Source of the DNA: Branchiostoma floridae
Lineage: Eukaryota > Chordata > Leptocardii > Amphioxiformes > Branchiostomatidae
Length of the DNA stretch: 43,124 nucleotides
Assembly: GCF_000003815.2 (NCBI RefSeq)
Contig: NC_049985.1
Location: forward strand, 5,666,692-5,709,815
Direction: 5' to 3'
Positions 25,001-37,000 of the stretch are shown one piece after another. A program made the translations under genes and the position numbers. Below the pieces are notes generated by a model. That model made no database searches and had not been told where the DNA came from. It saw only the letters and a list, made by a program, of their open reading frames with translations. Position 1 is the first letter of the stretch; every line of letters begins with the position of its first letter.

Positions 25001-28000
25001 CCCCATTGACACAGACTCTCTGTCTCCGTCCTGACAAAAAAGATTCAATCCAATTTAAAAGGTTTCCCGTGATCCCGTAGCTTTGTATTTTGGCTAATAG
25101 TCTCTTAATTGGTACTGAATCAAAAGCCTTGCGGAAGTCGAGATAGACCGCGTCAACGGGTGTTCCTCGGTCAAGCCACTCTGTCCACTCGTCTAAGCAC
25201 TCCAACATCTGAGTGGTAGTAGATCTTCCTGGCAAGAAGCCATGTTGGTGTGGTGTAAAGAGATTGTTTACCTTCATATGCTTGACAATGGCATCTCTAA
25301 TCAACCCTTCCAGAATTTTTCCTACTACTGAGGTCAGGCTAACCGGGCGGTAGTTACCGGGTGATTTCTTACAACCTTTTTTGTAGATTGGCGTGACATT
25401 AGCGGTTTTCCAGGCATCGGGGAGTTTGCCTTCTTGTACAGTCTTGACATAGAGAATCTGCAGTGGAACCGCCAGGGTGTCCGCCAATTCCTTTAACACT
25501 CTAGGGTGTACGTTGTCGGGCCCCATTGCCTTGTTTGGGTTGAGGTTTTTCAATCTTTGTTGGACCTCCTCGAAACAAATGTCAATGTCAGTTATCTCTT
25601 CATTGTAGTGTCTTTCAGTTGGTATTGGGATGTGTTGTAGGTCTTCCTTAGTAAAGGTGCTTACAAAAAACTTGTTGAGTAACTCAGCTTTTTCTGTATC
25701 AGATTGTGCCACTGAGGATCCATCTTCCAAGTCTGGAATGCCTTGGCGCACTTTGGATTTTGAGTTTACATATTTCCAGAAGATTTTGGCATTGCCTTTG
25801 ATGTTTCTCGCTTTCTCCTTTTCATATGTTTTGACCCGCTTTTCTTGTGGCCCATCTGACCTGGTNNNNNNNNNNNNNNNNNNNNNNNNNNNNNNNNNNN
25901 NNNNNNNNNNNNNNNNNNNNNNNNNNNNNNNNNNNNNNNNNNNNNNNNNNNNNNNNNNNNNNNNNTCACAGTATTTCTTCCAAAGTTTCTGCTTTTTGTT
26001 CATTTTTTTATTAACTTCCCTGTCTCTCCAAGATAGTTTCCTCTTCTTTTTTCTTGAGGAGACTTTGGGTACATTTCTGTTCGCACTTTCAGCTACTTTG
26101 CCCGAGAAGACCTCCCAGCAATCTTCAACATTCAACTTGCCTACAATTTCCTGCCAGTCCAGTGACAGTTCCTCCCTCATTTTATCATAGTCCCCCTTGT
26201 TGTACTGGCATGTCTCATTTTTGTATTGTGTTCTGTTTACATAACAGTTGACCTTAAAGTTTAATACCACATGGTCGCTCTTGCCGATGGGGGGTCTCAT
26301 GATTAGGTCACTTATCATGTCACCCTCATTAGTCAATAATAAGTCCAGTATATTACTTTCTTGTCTAAGTTGATGTCTCGTTGCTTCACAGATGTGCTGG
26401 TACAAGTATGCGTCGTTCGTAGCTTCAAGGAACTTAAATGCCTCGTTTTTGTTAGACTGGGTGTTTCCTGCCCCTTCACTCCATTGTATTTCTGGGTGGT
26501 TAAAGTCCCCAACAATGAGAATATGCGAGTATCCCAGGGTATTTATATTGCGTATCAGTGTATTGATTTTTTCATTGTTCTCCGGTGTAGAGTTTGGACT
26601 CCTGTACACTGCAATAAGTAGGAGTTTGTCATTGTTCTTCAACTTGATTTCAATGGTTTGTACTTCTGAGGCGGAGTCTTGTAGCAACACTGTATCAGGT
26701 TCCATTACATTCAGATCATTCTTAGTGTGCACTGCAATGCCTCTTACCCCTTCTTCTTCAACGTTAGTAAATAAGTTGTATCCATCAACGTGTAGATCAG
26801 TTTTTGTCATGTGGAATCTAGGATTCTTTGGTTTCGTTTCCGTGGTAACAATAATGTCTGGGTGAGTCTCATCAATGATGGCGAGGAATTCTGCTTTTTT
26901 GTTCGTGATGCAATCAATGTTGGTGTACATGACATCAAGTTTCATTTCATTTGTATTTCTTGCCTTCGTTTTTTCCTTTCTCTCCCCAATCTTGCATTTG
27001 CTTTTCCCATTATCTTCCTTTATCTCTCTTCCTCTGGTGGAGAGAGGTATTGAACCATACTGGCTCTTCTTTTGTTCCTTATCTTTTTGATTTCTAGTTT
27101 TGGGAATGTGCCCCTGACTACAAAGGCCCATTCCCCCTTTCCTTCGGTTTCTGTCCGGTTTTTTGCCTCCTGTACCATTTGCCTGACCTTTTCCCGATCA
27201 TTTATACAAAGATCGGGTGATACAGAGATTTTCTTGAATTTGTCTTCTGCTCCTTTCAGCTTAGATAGCTTGCTTAGAATGACAGCTCTATCCTCTTTTC
27301 TGGATAAGCTAACTTTGAGCGGTCGGCCTTTACCGGGGTGTTTGTCTTTCTTCCCTAACCGCCGAATCTCCTTCACTTCTACCTGTACTTCTAGCTGGTC
27401 GTTCAGCAGCTCTTCTATGAATGTCTTGTCTTGTGATTTCCTTACATCATCTTGTTCTGCCTCGTCTATATTATGAATAATGAGGTTATGATCTCTAGCT
27501 TCTTGTTCAATGTCCGCTTTTTTCTGCTCATCAAGCGCCTCTTTCAAGATAACTGCTAGGTTAGGCTTTTTCGTTTTTCGTTTCGTGACTACTGTCCAAG
27601 GTTCATGGTCGTGACACTTAACTTCATCCTCGGCTGCGTTACCCACTTCATTATCCTCATCATTCCACTTTGACATTTCCACCTGTTGCATCTGTATATC
27701 TAGTTTATTCTCAAGCGTAGTGACTTTATGTTCTATAGCTGTAAGCTTCTCTAGGATTACAGGTGTACTTGTAGGGCTTGTATCCTTATTCNNNNNNNNN
27801 NNNNNNNNNNNNNNNNNNNNNNNNNNNNNNNNNNNNNNNNNNNNNNNNNNNNNNNNNNNNNNNNNNNNNNNNNNNNNNNNNNNNNNNNNNNTTTCTTCTG
27901 AGTGTCTGTTCAACTTTTCATGCAAACCAAAGGTTACATTCTGACATAATCTGATCTAACTCTATTTCTTCAATATATGAAGATGCAAATTTGTTCCTGT

Positions 28001-31000
28001 CGAGATGACGGAATGGCCAGAGTACTTGTCGGTTTTAGGCAATGAGTTTCTTGTCAAGTGAGAGGTACTGGCTAGAACCCTGCTTGAAGGGAAAGTCTTG
28101 TTAGGTCAACATGAAATTACAAATACAATGTATGTTAAGCAGAGTGGTCGATGGCATTGTAAAAATCAGCTCATTAGTTATGATATGAAGCAGACAGGTA
28201 TATGTAATACAGCCAATACTTTAGGAGCACTTTCATGGAGGCAATTTAGAGCCTTGAATAGAATAGTTAACCTGCCACAGCTGTGGAAGTCTTCATATTC
28301 ATAGCTCGTGGTAAGCACTTAAGATACTATACATGGCATTGTACTTTTTTTGTACATCATACGTTTTGTTACTGCTTTGCAGTATGGGCCTCTGAAGAAA
28401 TTGCAGTCGACAGTATGGCACTGCCAGAGTAGTTTTAAATGGAACTGCACTGCTTAGCAGTACAGTACAACTACGAGGTTATTTCATTCTTTTCAATTCA
28501 ATTTCTTAGTTTATAGAGAAGTGAACAGTAAGTAGAATTTTGTAGTGTTTTGAAACAGCTAAAATATAAACGACTTCCCCAGCAATTAGAGATAAACCAA
28601 AACTGATGAACGTTAATGAAGGCAGATGAAAAGTATTGGCTTCTGATTTCAACTGTAATGACTGTTATATTAAAGGGCTCGCTGAAATGAAATTTTTTAC
28701 TGATTCAGCAAGCAAAGGATTTGATTAAAAATGATTGGTTACCATGGTAACAATGCATCTCTGTTACACAGGAAAGAATGTCATTGACATGTGACGTCTC
28801 ACAAGAGGTTAGTACACATGGAAACAACACAAATCAAAAAGACAGACAGAAGAGAGAGGGCAGGACAGTTACCAAGAAGTCTAGCATACATTGCAGGGGA
28901 GATACCTGGAGAAGAGAATACAAAATGATACAACAATAATCTTGATAATTGTATCGTAAGCTGGCAAGCCACATCAGCCACAGATAAAATTAGCTACGAA
29001 TCTCTATCTATCACAGGGTAAGGCAGCAGGGAGAAAATTGATTCAAAATCAGGCGTCACTATCTACATTTGTATTGACGTAATTGTAATGCATCCAAAAA
29101 ATTAACGGGGAACAAAAAACAATAATTGAAGACTACACATGATTCCCACAGTAAGCATAGCTAAACAGCCAAGCCAACAATTTCTTGTGAAAAAAAATCA
29201 TGTGAAAATCTGCAAAGTGCTTTTTACTAGACCACCTGTCTTGGAGCATAGCAAAACAACATGCAACATCACTTATAAGCTGGGGAAATATTATAGATTA
29301 TGAGAGCTGCAATGTAAGTAAGAAAAACAAATAATGTGTTAGACACATCTACAAAATGTTTTTAAGGTCCTTTTATATACAATTGTAGAGAATGACTCAA
29401 TACTTATATTATTGCACATTGTGGAAAAATGTACTAAATGATGAATGCTACATACATGTACATGTACATGTATGATACATTCTACTACATAATTATGATT
29501 GTCCTGCAAATCAAGTTCATTCATTCCTTATGATACTAAATTAAATGATTGTAATCAATGCAGCAACAAATTGCAGCTACAAGCCATACAATCATGCATC
29601 GCAGCTCAATTAAACTGTAATAAATTGTGTATATTATAAAGGCCTAAATTTGACATACAATTACTAAGGCACTATTTCATTACAATCAAGCCATTTCCTT
29701 TGTACTATGGCCACCAAGCAGCAGACTACAAAGCTACCAATGTGCAGAGCAAGTGGTGCAGCGATTGTCCATGCCTGTTTTGGCTTGGTTATCCTCGGTA
29801 AAGATCTCATCCTTATCGTCCACCAAGCAAGCCAGATCGGGAGTTAGGGCCGAGGACGTGGAGCCCAGCAAGGATATGTCGATGCCAGTTGCTATATCTT
29901 GGTAACAAATTTGCAGAGAACACAACGAGACATTTAGTACAGTGTGCTTAGTGCAGCTAGCTTGGTACACATCCATCTCCAGCTTGTGTCCGCTTTCCAA
30001 CGGTCAGTATTTGGGAATTATTCAAAGACAAAACAATCTCTAAAACTGATATCCCTCACAGACTCTACTTCAGCATCACCACAATGAACTGTTCGGAAAT
30101 GAAATACTAATAGCGTTTCATGGGATGAGACTGGAAATGACAGTTGAAATTGACAAAAGTCACTAAATCATACTGCCTGACAGTGTACGCAAATGTCAAT
30201 GAATAGGAAAATCATGCTTAGATAATTCCTTTAGTGAGATTACATAACAAAAGGAACTGATACTGTCCCTTGGCAGGTTGAAGTCCCATGTACTGGAATG
30301 TTGATGTTCTTCTTGACATGATATCAGTGTCTATACGATGCTTACAAGTCAGTGACTTTGTCATGTTCAACCACTTACAATGTACATGAACTAGTGTTGA
30401 CTTGTTCATTCTGGTGATGCTGAATAAGAATAATGGAAGTGGCTGCTGAATCTTGATAATAATTTCCGGTGAAATAGAGATTGAATTGTCTTCAAAATAT
30501 TGTTTACCTGGATGTCCAACCTTCATCAACGTACCATAAGAATTAGCGGATGCAAGCTGAAAATGGGTGCATAACAGGCTATATAGAGGTGGGAGCTGTA
30601 AAAAAAAATAGGCATTACAAGCGCTCCATGATATGGCATTGTTGGACGTCCCTCATAGAGTGTCTCCTGTGCAAAATCAAGTGACATCATTTCATGCTGT
30701 GCCACAATGTGACATACTTGTATCTCTGGAAGCTGTACATGTCTGCAATGCTGCAAAATGTCACTGAGCAAATACCATTGCTGCAAATGCTTATAATGTC
30801 GACCGTTATGCATCCACAGTAATCCGTACTCTATTTCCACAAACTACCAATACATACTCAGTTCTATGATACATCTAAAATGGACCTTGCTCCAAGAAAA
30901 GTCCAATTTTTTGCCTCTGTGAAAAAATATAGCCTTTTTGAGGTCTTTTAAGTGGCAGTGGCTGTTAATCCAATGTGTCATGGGCACAGTATCGGAAGGT

Positions 31001-34000
31001 GGAGCTTATCCCACTCCTTCCACCATGTGTATCTTTTTTTACCTTACCAACCAAAATAGCCCATATGTGCCTGGGAGGAATGAGGAAAGGTGACACATTG
31101 TGCAAAGTGTCTTTCCCAAGAACCCAACATCTATCCAGGAATCCAATCTGTGAACTCTCAATTCTGTGTCTGCCAGCCTGAAGGCTACGCTACTGACACT
31201 CTTGGTTTACATTATTCCAAAGGTGGTTCAATCATTCTAAAAGTTACTGTCAAAACTAAGACTGAACCCAAGTCAAGAAGTAGCTTGAGAACTCCCTAGA
31301 GAAAAATATAATTCGCATGGGAGAGCGATATCATCATCTGTGTCAACATGTGAAAAGGAAAAAGAAAAAAAATTGCCAATGAGGGACAAGAGCATTACAT
31401 GTATGGACATAAATGGCATTATTGCATTTTGCATTAAAGAGCATGGACATGCATGAAGCTCTTTAACATGTGCAGTCACTACACAAGGACCTGGCAAAAC
31501 GGCGTGACCCTGGCCATGGTCGGCTGTACCTCCCTCATCAGACTGGCATTCGGCCAAATCACTGAGTTTTCTATGAAGTAATATTTGTCCTACAGAGCAC
31601 AGCAGACATGTGGACAGAAAAGGGCAGTGTACAGGGACAGTGTAACCGTGTACAGTGCTATGATATTACACACAGAAGCATCATTTTTAAAAATGACACA
31701 AAATAGTGTAAAAGAGGAGTTGACAACACTTTGGAGGGTTATTATAATGGGATACAAAGTAGGATTACGGAAAAAGATGATGCACACACAAAGGGAAAAC
31801 AGGAAAAGACAGGCACACAAAAATGAGGACTGTACTAAATGTGGACATGAGTTAACCTTGAAAAGATTAATCATATCATGATAAACATATCATGGGATCC
31901 CCAAACCAGCTTATATACAGTGCATATTATACATATATCTACATGTATAAACTAAGTTTAGATAGTCTCTGAACTAAACAAACTTACAAATGTAAGCATA
32001 TCTTTATTAGATTCTTGCCCCCGGTGAAACAAATATCCTACCTGGAAGGTTGTGTTCATCCACGAACACAGAGCGCGACCGTCTGACGGAACCCAGGACA
32101 CGGAAAGAGGCCTTTCTGCTGAGGGACGTCGATCTCTTGGCGCCGAGACGCGGCGTGGAGAGCAGGTTACGCTTGGTGAAGGTTGGAGACAGGAGGGTGG
32201 CCAGGTACTGGGTAACTTCATCTGGACAGGATAGATTCAATGATTGTTCACAGGTCAATAGCAGAAAGACAGTCAGTGCTCTAAATATTTTCAGCCAGGT
32301 TGCCCAGACTGATACAATTTATGTTTCCCTACTTTGTTTAAGTCAGTAACACAAATTTATGTTTCTAATGAGTTCAGACAAGCAAACACACCAACTGGGT
32401 ACTCAAGAACACCAGTACCTCCGAGGTAATGAAATAACACACCAAAAGCAGTTACTCAAGCAAGTGGATATTACTTTGGAAACGGTAAGGCATTTCAGAC
32501 AGCCATCCAGCATCTTTCATCAGTGACACTAGAGAAATCTTGCTGGAGTTTGCATATTAATGCACAGCTAAGATATACATAAAAACCCTCCCCAGCAAAA
32601 TTTCTCCAGTGTCACTGACGAAAGATGCCAGATGGATGTCTGAAACAACTAACCGTTTCCAGAATCATATCCAGTTGCTTACTGCTTTATGGTGTAGATG
32701 GATGTCTAAACTTCATCAACGTAACAAAATCCCACTTCCCACCTTCATCTGACACAGGACTCTCCTCACTCAGGTACAGGAAGTCCAGACTGGTGAAACA
32801 GGAAGTGGACATGAACTCTTCCAACTTCCCAACGTGGATCCTGCACAAAAACAACTAATTACTGACGAAGAAATCCCTTGGGAGAAGATATCATATTTTG
32901 TAGTCTTAAGCTAAAAGGGAATCATTTTGATGTTTAAAGAATCTTATTAGACTGAATTTCCAAAGTGTAAAAAACACAATTTTTCTACACTTTCAACTAT
33001 CAAGCATTTCCCTATGGAGAGCCGTGACCACAGCTTATACAAATGTACAATACACCTTGAGAAGTCTGTTAAACCAGGGTACCAGGATAGGGATTCCACT
33101 TTTGTGGGTGTGACCTCTAAACTGCTGTCAGCCAATCAGACAAAATGTATCTGTAAGTCGATTCTCTGATCCAAGCTCACAAAAGTGGAAACCTCAGCCC
33201 AGTCTCTCAGAGCCTCTCCTTATAGGTATATTGTACATTTGCATAGGCCATGGTCAAGGCTCTGCATAGGAAAATGCATTTGTGTCAAATGATGAAACTA
33301 CATGTATCCTCCCTTTGTATGGTCAGTACAGCTTACTCTGTGTCCGACTCTGCCAACTCTGATTCTGATTGGTCCTTTCAAATCCATGCTGCCATGGTAA
33401 CCATCAATGACCTGTCTAATAATGGTATGACATGATTTCCAGTCAAACTCTCAGCCAATCAGAGCTTCGTGATTCAATGTTGCCGTGGTAACTACCAATG
33501 AGCCTGCCTAATATGGTATTGCCTAGCTTCCAGTCATGACCTTAGCCAATCAGAGCTTCATGACATCCATGCTGTTTGTCACACTTAATATTCATGAGCT
33601 TTTAACAAATGTGATGATCATACAAAAAGTCAGTTCTAAGATTGGTACTGATTTGACAGAGTGAGGTTTGAAAATGATCCCAACAAAACCACCTTGTCAG
33701 AGTAAGATACAGAGGGAGTTGTATTGAATATGGAGAGATGCATGAGTGAAATGAGATCACCATCAACAACAGGTTTGATTGTGAAACAGAAAACAAATAA
33801 CCTTAAAAATCTTAGCCTGGGCACCATCCTAAGTAGTGACTGCTGGCTCAATCTTTTTGCTTCTGGGTCACATAAGTTGTGCCAATGCCGTAGAGTCACT
33901 ATTTTGGGGCATTTTACAGAACAAAATGTACTTCTTCTTCAAAGTTCAACTGTCTTGGAGCACAAAATGCTGTTTTGGATCCATGTCAGTGGTTGATTCT

Positions 34001-37000
34001 GTCACGGACTGCTTGAAAATCCTATGGCATCAAAATCGTACGACAATCCCCTAAGGGACCTATGTGACAGCACCCTAATCAAGAGGCAAACCAAAAGATT
34101 GAGCCAGCGCTTACTATATGGAGGATGGTACCCAGGCTAAAATAGCGACTAGTATCCATCCTACATTCCAGCTCAAGTTTGCTTCTCTGATCATTGCTTC
34201 CCTGATGAGAAGTCTGGTGGTACTTATCCTTATTTAATCATTTGGTCCTTGGGTCAGTAATCATTTGGGGTATCAAATCTTTCTCAAAAACAGTGTAACG
34301 GTGATCAAACTTTCAAATTGACACTACAGGGGATCATGTGACTTGCAGCCAATCAGAGCTTTTGCATATATTTCAGTGAATATTTGAATGTCAATTGACC
34401 AATCATTAACGAGTCCAAGGCAGGGAATTGGCGAGGAAAGCGATCAGAGGAGCGAAAAAAAGCTAGAATAGGATGGATGCCAGGCTAGAAAATGAAGCAA
34501 GCAGACATAAGATAGAAAAGTCTAAATTGACATAATATACAATCAAGCTGGCAATTTTATTACTACACACATGAAGGGAATGGATGGGACACGGTTTTTT
34601 TTTCTTCATCAAACATAAACATCAACATAGGAACAGCAGAAACAGCAACAAGCAACAGCCATGAAGATAAAGTAGTAGTAATAGATCAGCATTGATATAA
34701 AGAAGCCAAACATTATGTTAGGAAACAGTAAATTAGTGTCATTCAATGGCATCATTATGTGGGTTAGAATTATAATGAAGATCTTCAAAGGATAGCCCAT
34801 GCCACCAAAAGAGGGGATGAGAATGGTTCCTTACACAGTGAAAGAGCATGGAAGAGCCTCACAAAGTCTTGGAAATAAATTAAAGACAAAATAAAGAAGG
34901 TCATATATTAATTTCTTATGGAATAATCAAAAACCACAAAAAACACTACTGTACTTGACTCAGTAACTGATCTACAGTAAGCAAAGAAAAAGTCAAACTA
35001 TGATTAACCTTCAAGTGAGCTTGACATATTTCTGCATACTGACTACGATTGGCACTGGGCCATACCAATCCAATGTCTTGTTTCTGGGACTTTTGAAAAG
35101 AAATCGATGGAACAGGCTGTTTTTCTTTTTAATTGAGACAAAAATAAAGTGGGGCAGTATGAGAACCAAGAAATTAAATTGATATGGCCTTCTTTAACTT
35201 CTATGGACATCTTTCAACGAAGACAGAGTACTTTCATCAGTCACCAGGAAAAAGACAATGCTTGTTTACCTTTATCCGCAGGGCAATACATGTCCATTGT
35301 TTTTAGAAACAAGGTATTTACAAATAGGGATATGAAATAGACGGATGGTGGTTTCGAACTGCGATATTTTGATACTGCAATTTGAAACCATCATTAGTCG
35401 ACTTACTAGTAATATCCCTAGATACCCAGTTTTAGAAACAACAGAATATAGAGATTGACTTGGGGATAAAGGTAAACTAGTGTTACATGCCTAAACACTA
35501 TTGGATTACCACACTAACTGTGATGTAACTACTACTGTCTATACTACAATTTGGACAATGGAAAAATAACAAAGAACAACTCAGACATAGCATATTTGAA
35601 TCATGCTTCGAAAAACGGCTAATGATCTTGATTAATTTTTCTGGATGACATCTCGAATCATAAGCTCTCAAAAATGTTTAGAAGATTAAATTTGGTGCAG
35701 ACAATGATATAAGTTAAAGCAGTAGATTTTTAACATGCAATGATAAACTCCAAATTGTAGTGAATCGAATGTTGATGAGATATTCTATCCCATGTACCAT
35801 GTGTTATGGTAGTACAACATATTTTCAGTCAAAAAAGTAGTATTAGTTTGTAGGGGCCCAATACTCAAGTGCACAATATACAATATACTGGCAGTTTTAT
35901 CATGCCAAAAACAATGCATAGATACAGAGTTATAGGGTGCAACAGCACATTAGCTGAATAAGCACTAAAAACAATTTTGCAAACTTTGGGACTTGGTGAC
36001 GCCAACCAGGAAAATCACGCAAGACAATGCCAAAACGAAAAAGCAGACCACCAAATACGGCTAACCGTCGAACACAAAAACTACAAAGCCAGCCAAGCTA
36101 ACAACGGATACGAACAATGTATTCAATCATAATTATGAGGCCTGCTTAAAAAGGACCGCAACTCAACATAGAAGAGGGATGCCTACCCAACCCCTGTGGT
36201 GTAGCCACTGATCAGCTTTTGGAGGGTGGCAAGAAGCGCAGGGGACAGTTCTCCACCAACTGATGAACATGGGCAAAACATGGAGGAGGTAAAATGAGTG
36301 GAGGGGGACCCAAAACTGATCCTACTGGGATCCATGTTTTGGAGGAGGATGGGGGTCACTGAGAAAGGTGGTAACGTTCTTTGGATGCCACAGTAGTGTT
36401 CCTGCCGGGACATAAGACTGTTCAGGGTTAACATTGAGTTAATGGATTACGATGAGACTGTTAGACTCCACACAGTCAGGTTGGGTTGTCGTTAATGGAA
36501 TGGAGGATCACAAAGAAGCTGTGTCCAAAGAGAAGAGGAGGACACCTATTTTGCAAGAGGATGAAAAAGAAGAGAGATGGAGACGTGTAAGCGATGTGCT
36601 GACGTATAAATGAGTCGTACACAGACACCTGTAAAGACAACAATGTTAGACAACAGCAATGTAGGGAGTGTACATTACTGCACATGTACACCACCTGCTT
36701 TTCCTTGTTGTAATATGGCTTGAACAAACATTAATTTTAAAGCAGGTTCTGCATGTGTCGCAAAAAAACACGAATAAGCATGATAGAATCATTGTAATAG
36801 CTTTCTGAAAATTTTACTTGCAGCAAAATGATATCAATTTTGTAGTACAAGAAGAATTTTTTAACATGTGATGTCGTACAGTCCCTATATACTGTTCACA
36901 AGACATTGACAAATACCAAACGTACATTGTATATGGGCACTGGCCATGACAAAGACTGGGACAGTAACTGTTCTACTACCTTACTCCATCCATGGAGCCT

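Larger units (their letters stand above)
23937..27945 (-). mobile_element. CR1/L2-group LINE retroposon, nearly full length
   Basis: A two-ORF non-LTR retroposon on the same strand as PHKA. ORF1 has a coiled coil and RRM-like region. ORF2 has an APE endonuclease and reverse transcriptase. The 3' end carries five TAGAG units (23937-23961 on plus, CTCTA on the element strand), the simple-repeat tail usual in this group. Both ORFs are uninterrupted outside the two N gaps, which suggests a young insertion. The 5' boundary is unclear. Confidence 0.88.
27946..31529. other. PHKA intron region between the LINE and candidate exon 10
   Basis: AT-rich with TACATGTACATGTACATG at 29455-29472. It contains the two weak candidate exons (28873-28905, 29738-29891), a perfect X-box palindrome at 28738, and a fragment of the 32439 MITE family near 30510-30535. 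The conserved ADILY-type PHKA exon expected in this interval was not found. Confidence 0.6.

Noticed and set aside
30511-30559. A 49-nt segment with strong splice sites (CACCCATTTTCAG|, CCAG|GTAAAC) as a PHKA linker exon
   Set aside because: It is open only in phase 0, which does not fit candidate exon 10, and its end (GTTGATGAAGGTTGGACATCC) belongs to the dispersed MITE family at 32439-32722.
31486-31550. Alternative reading of the candidate exon 10 region (acceptor AAACTCAG|, donor CCAG|GTCCTT)
   Set aside because: The acceptor lacks a pyrimidine tract and the peptide has no family similarity, while the 31530-31589 choice has strong sites and a HRK...SDLAE match.
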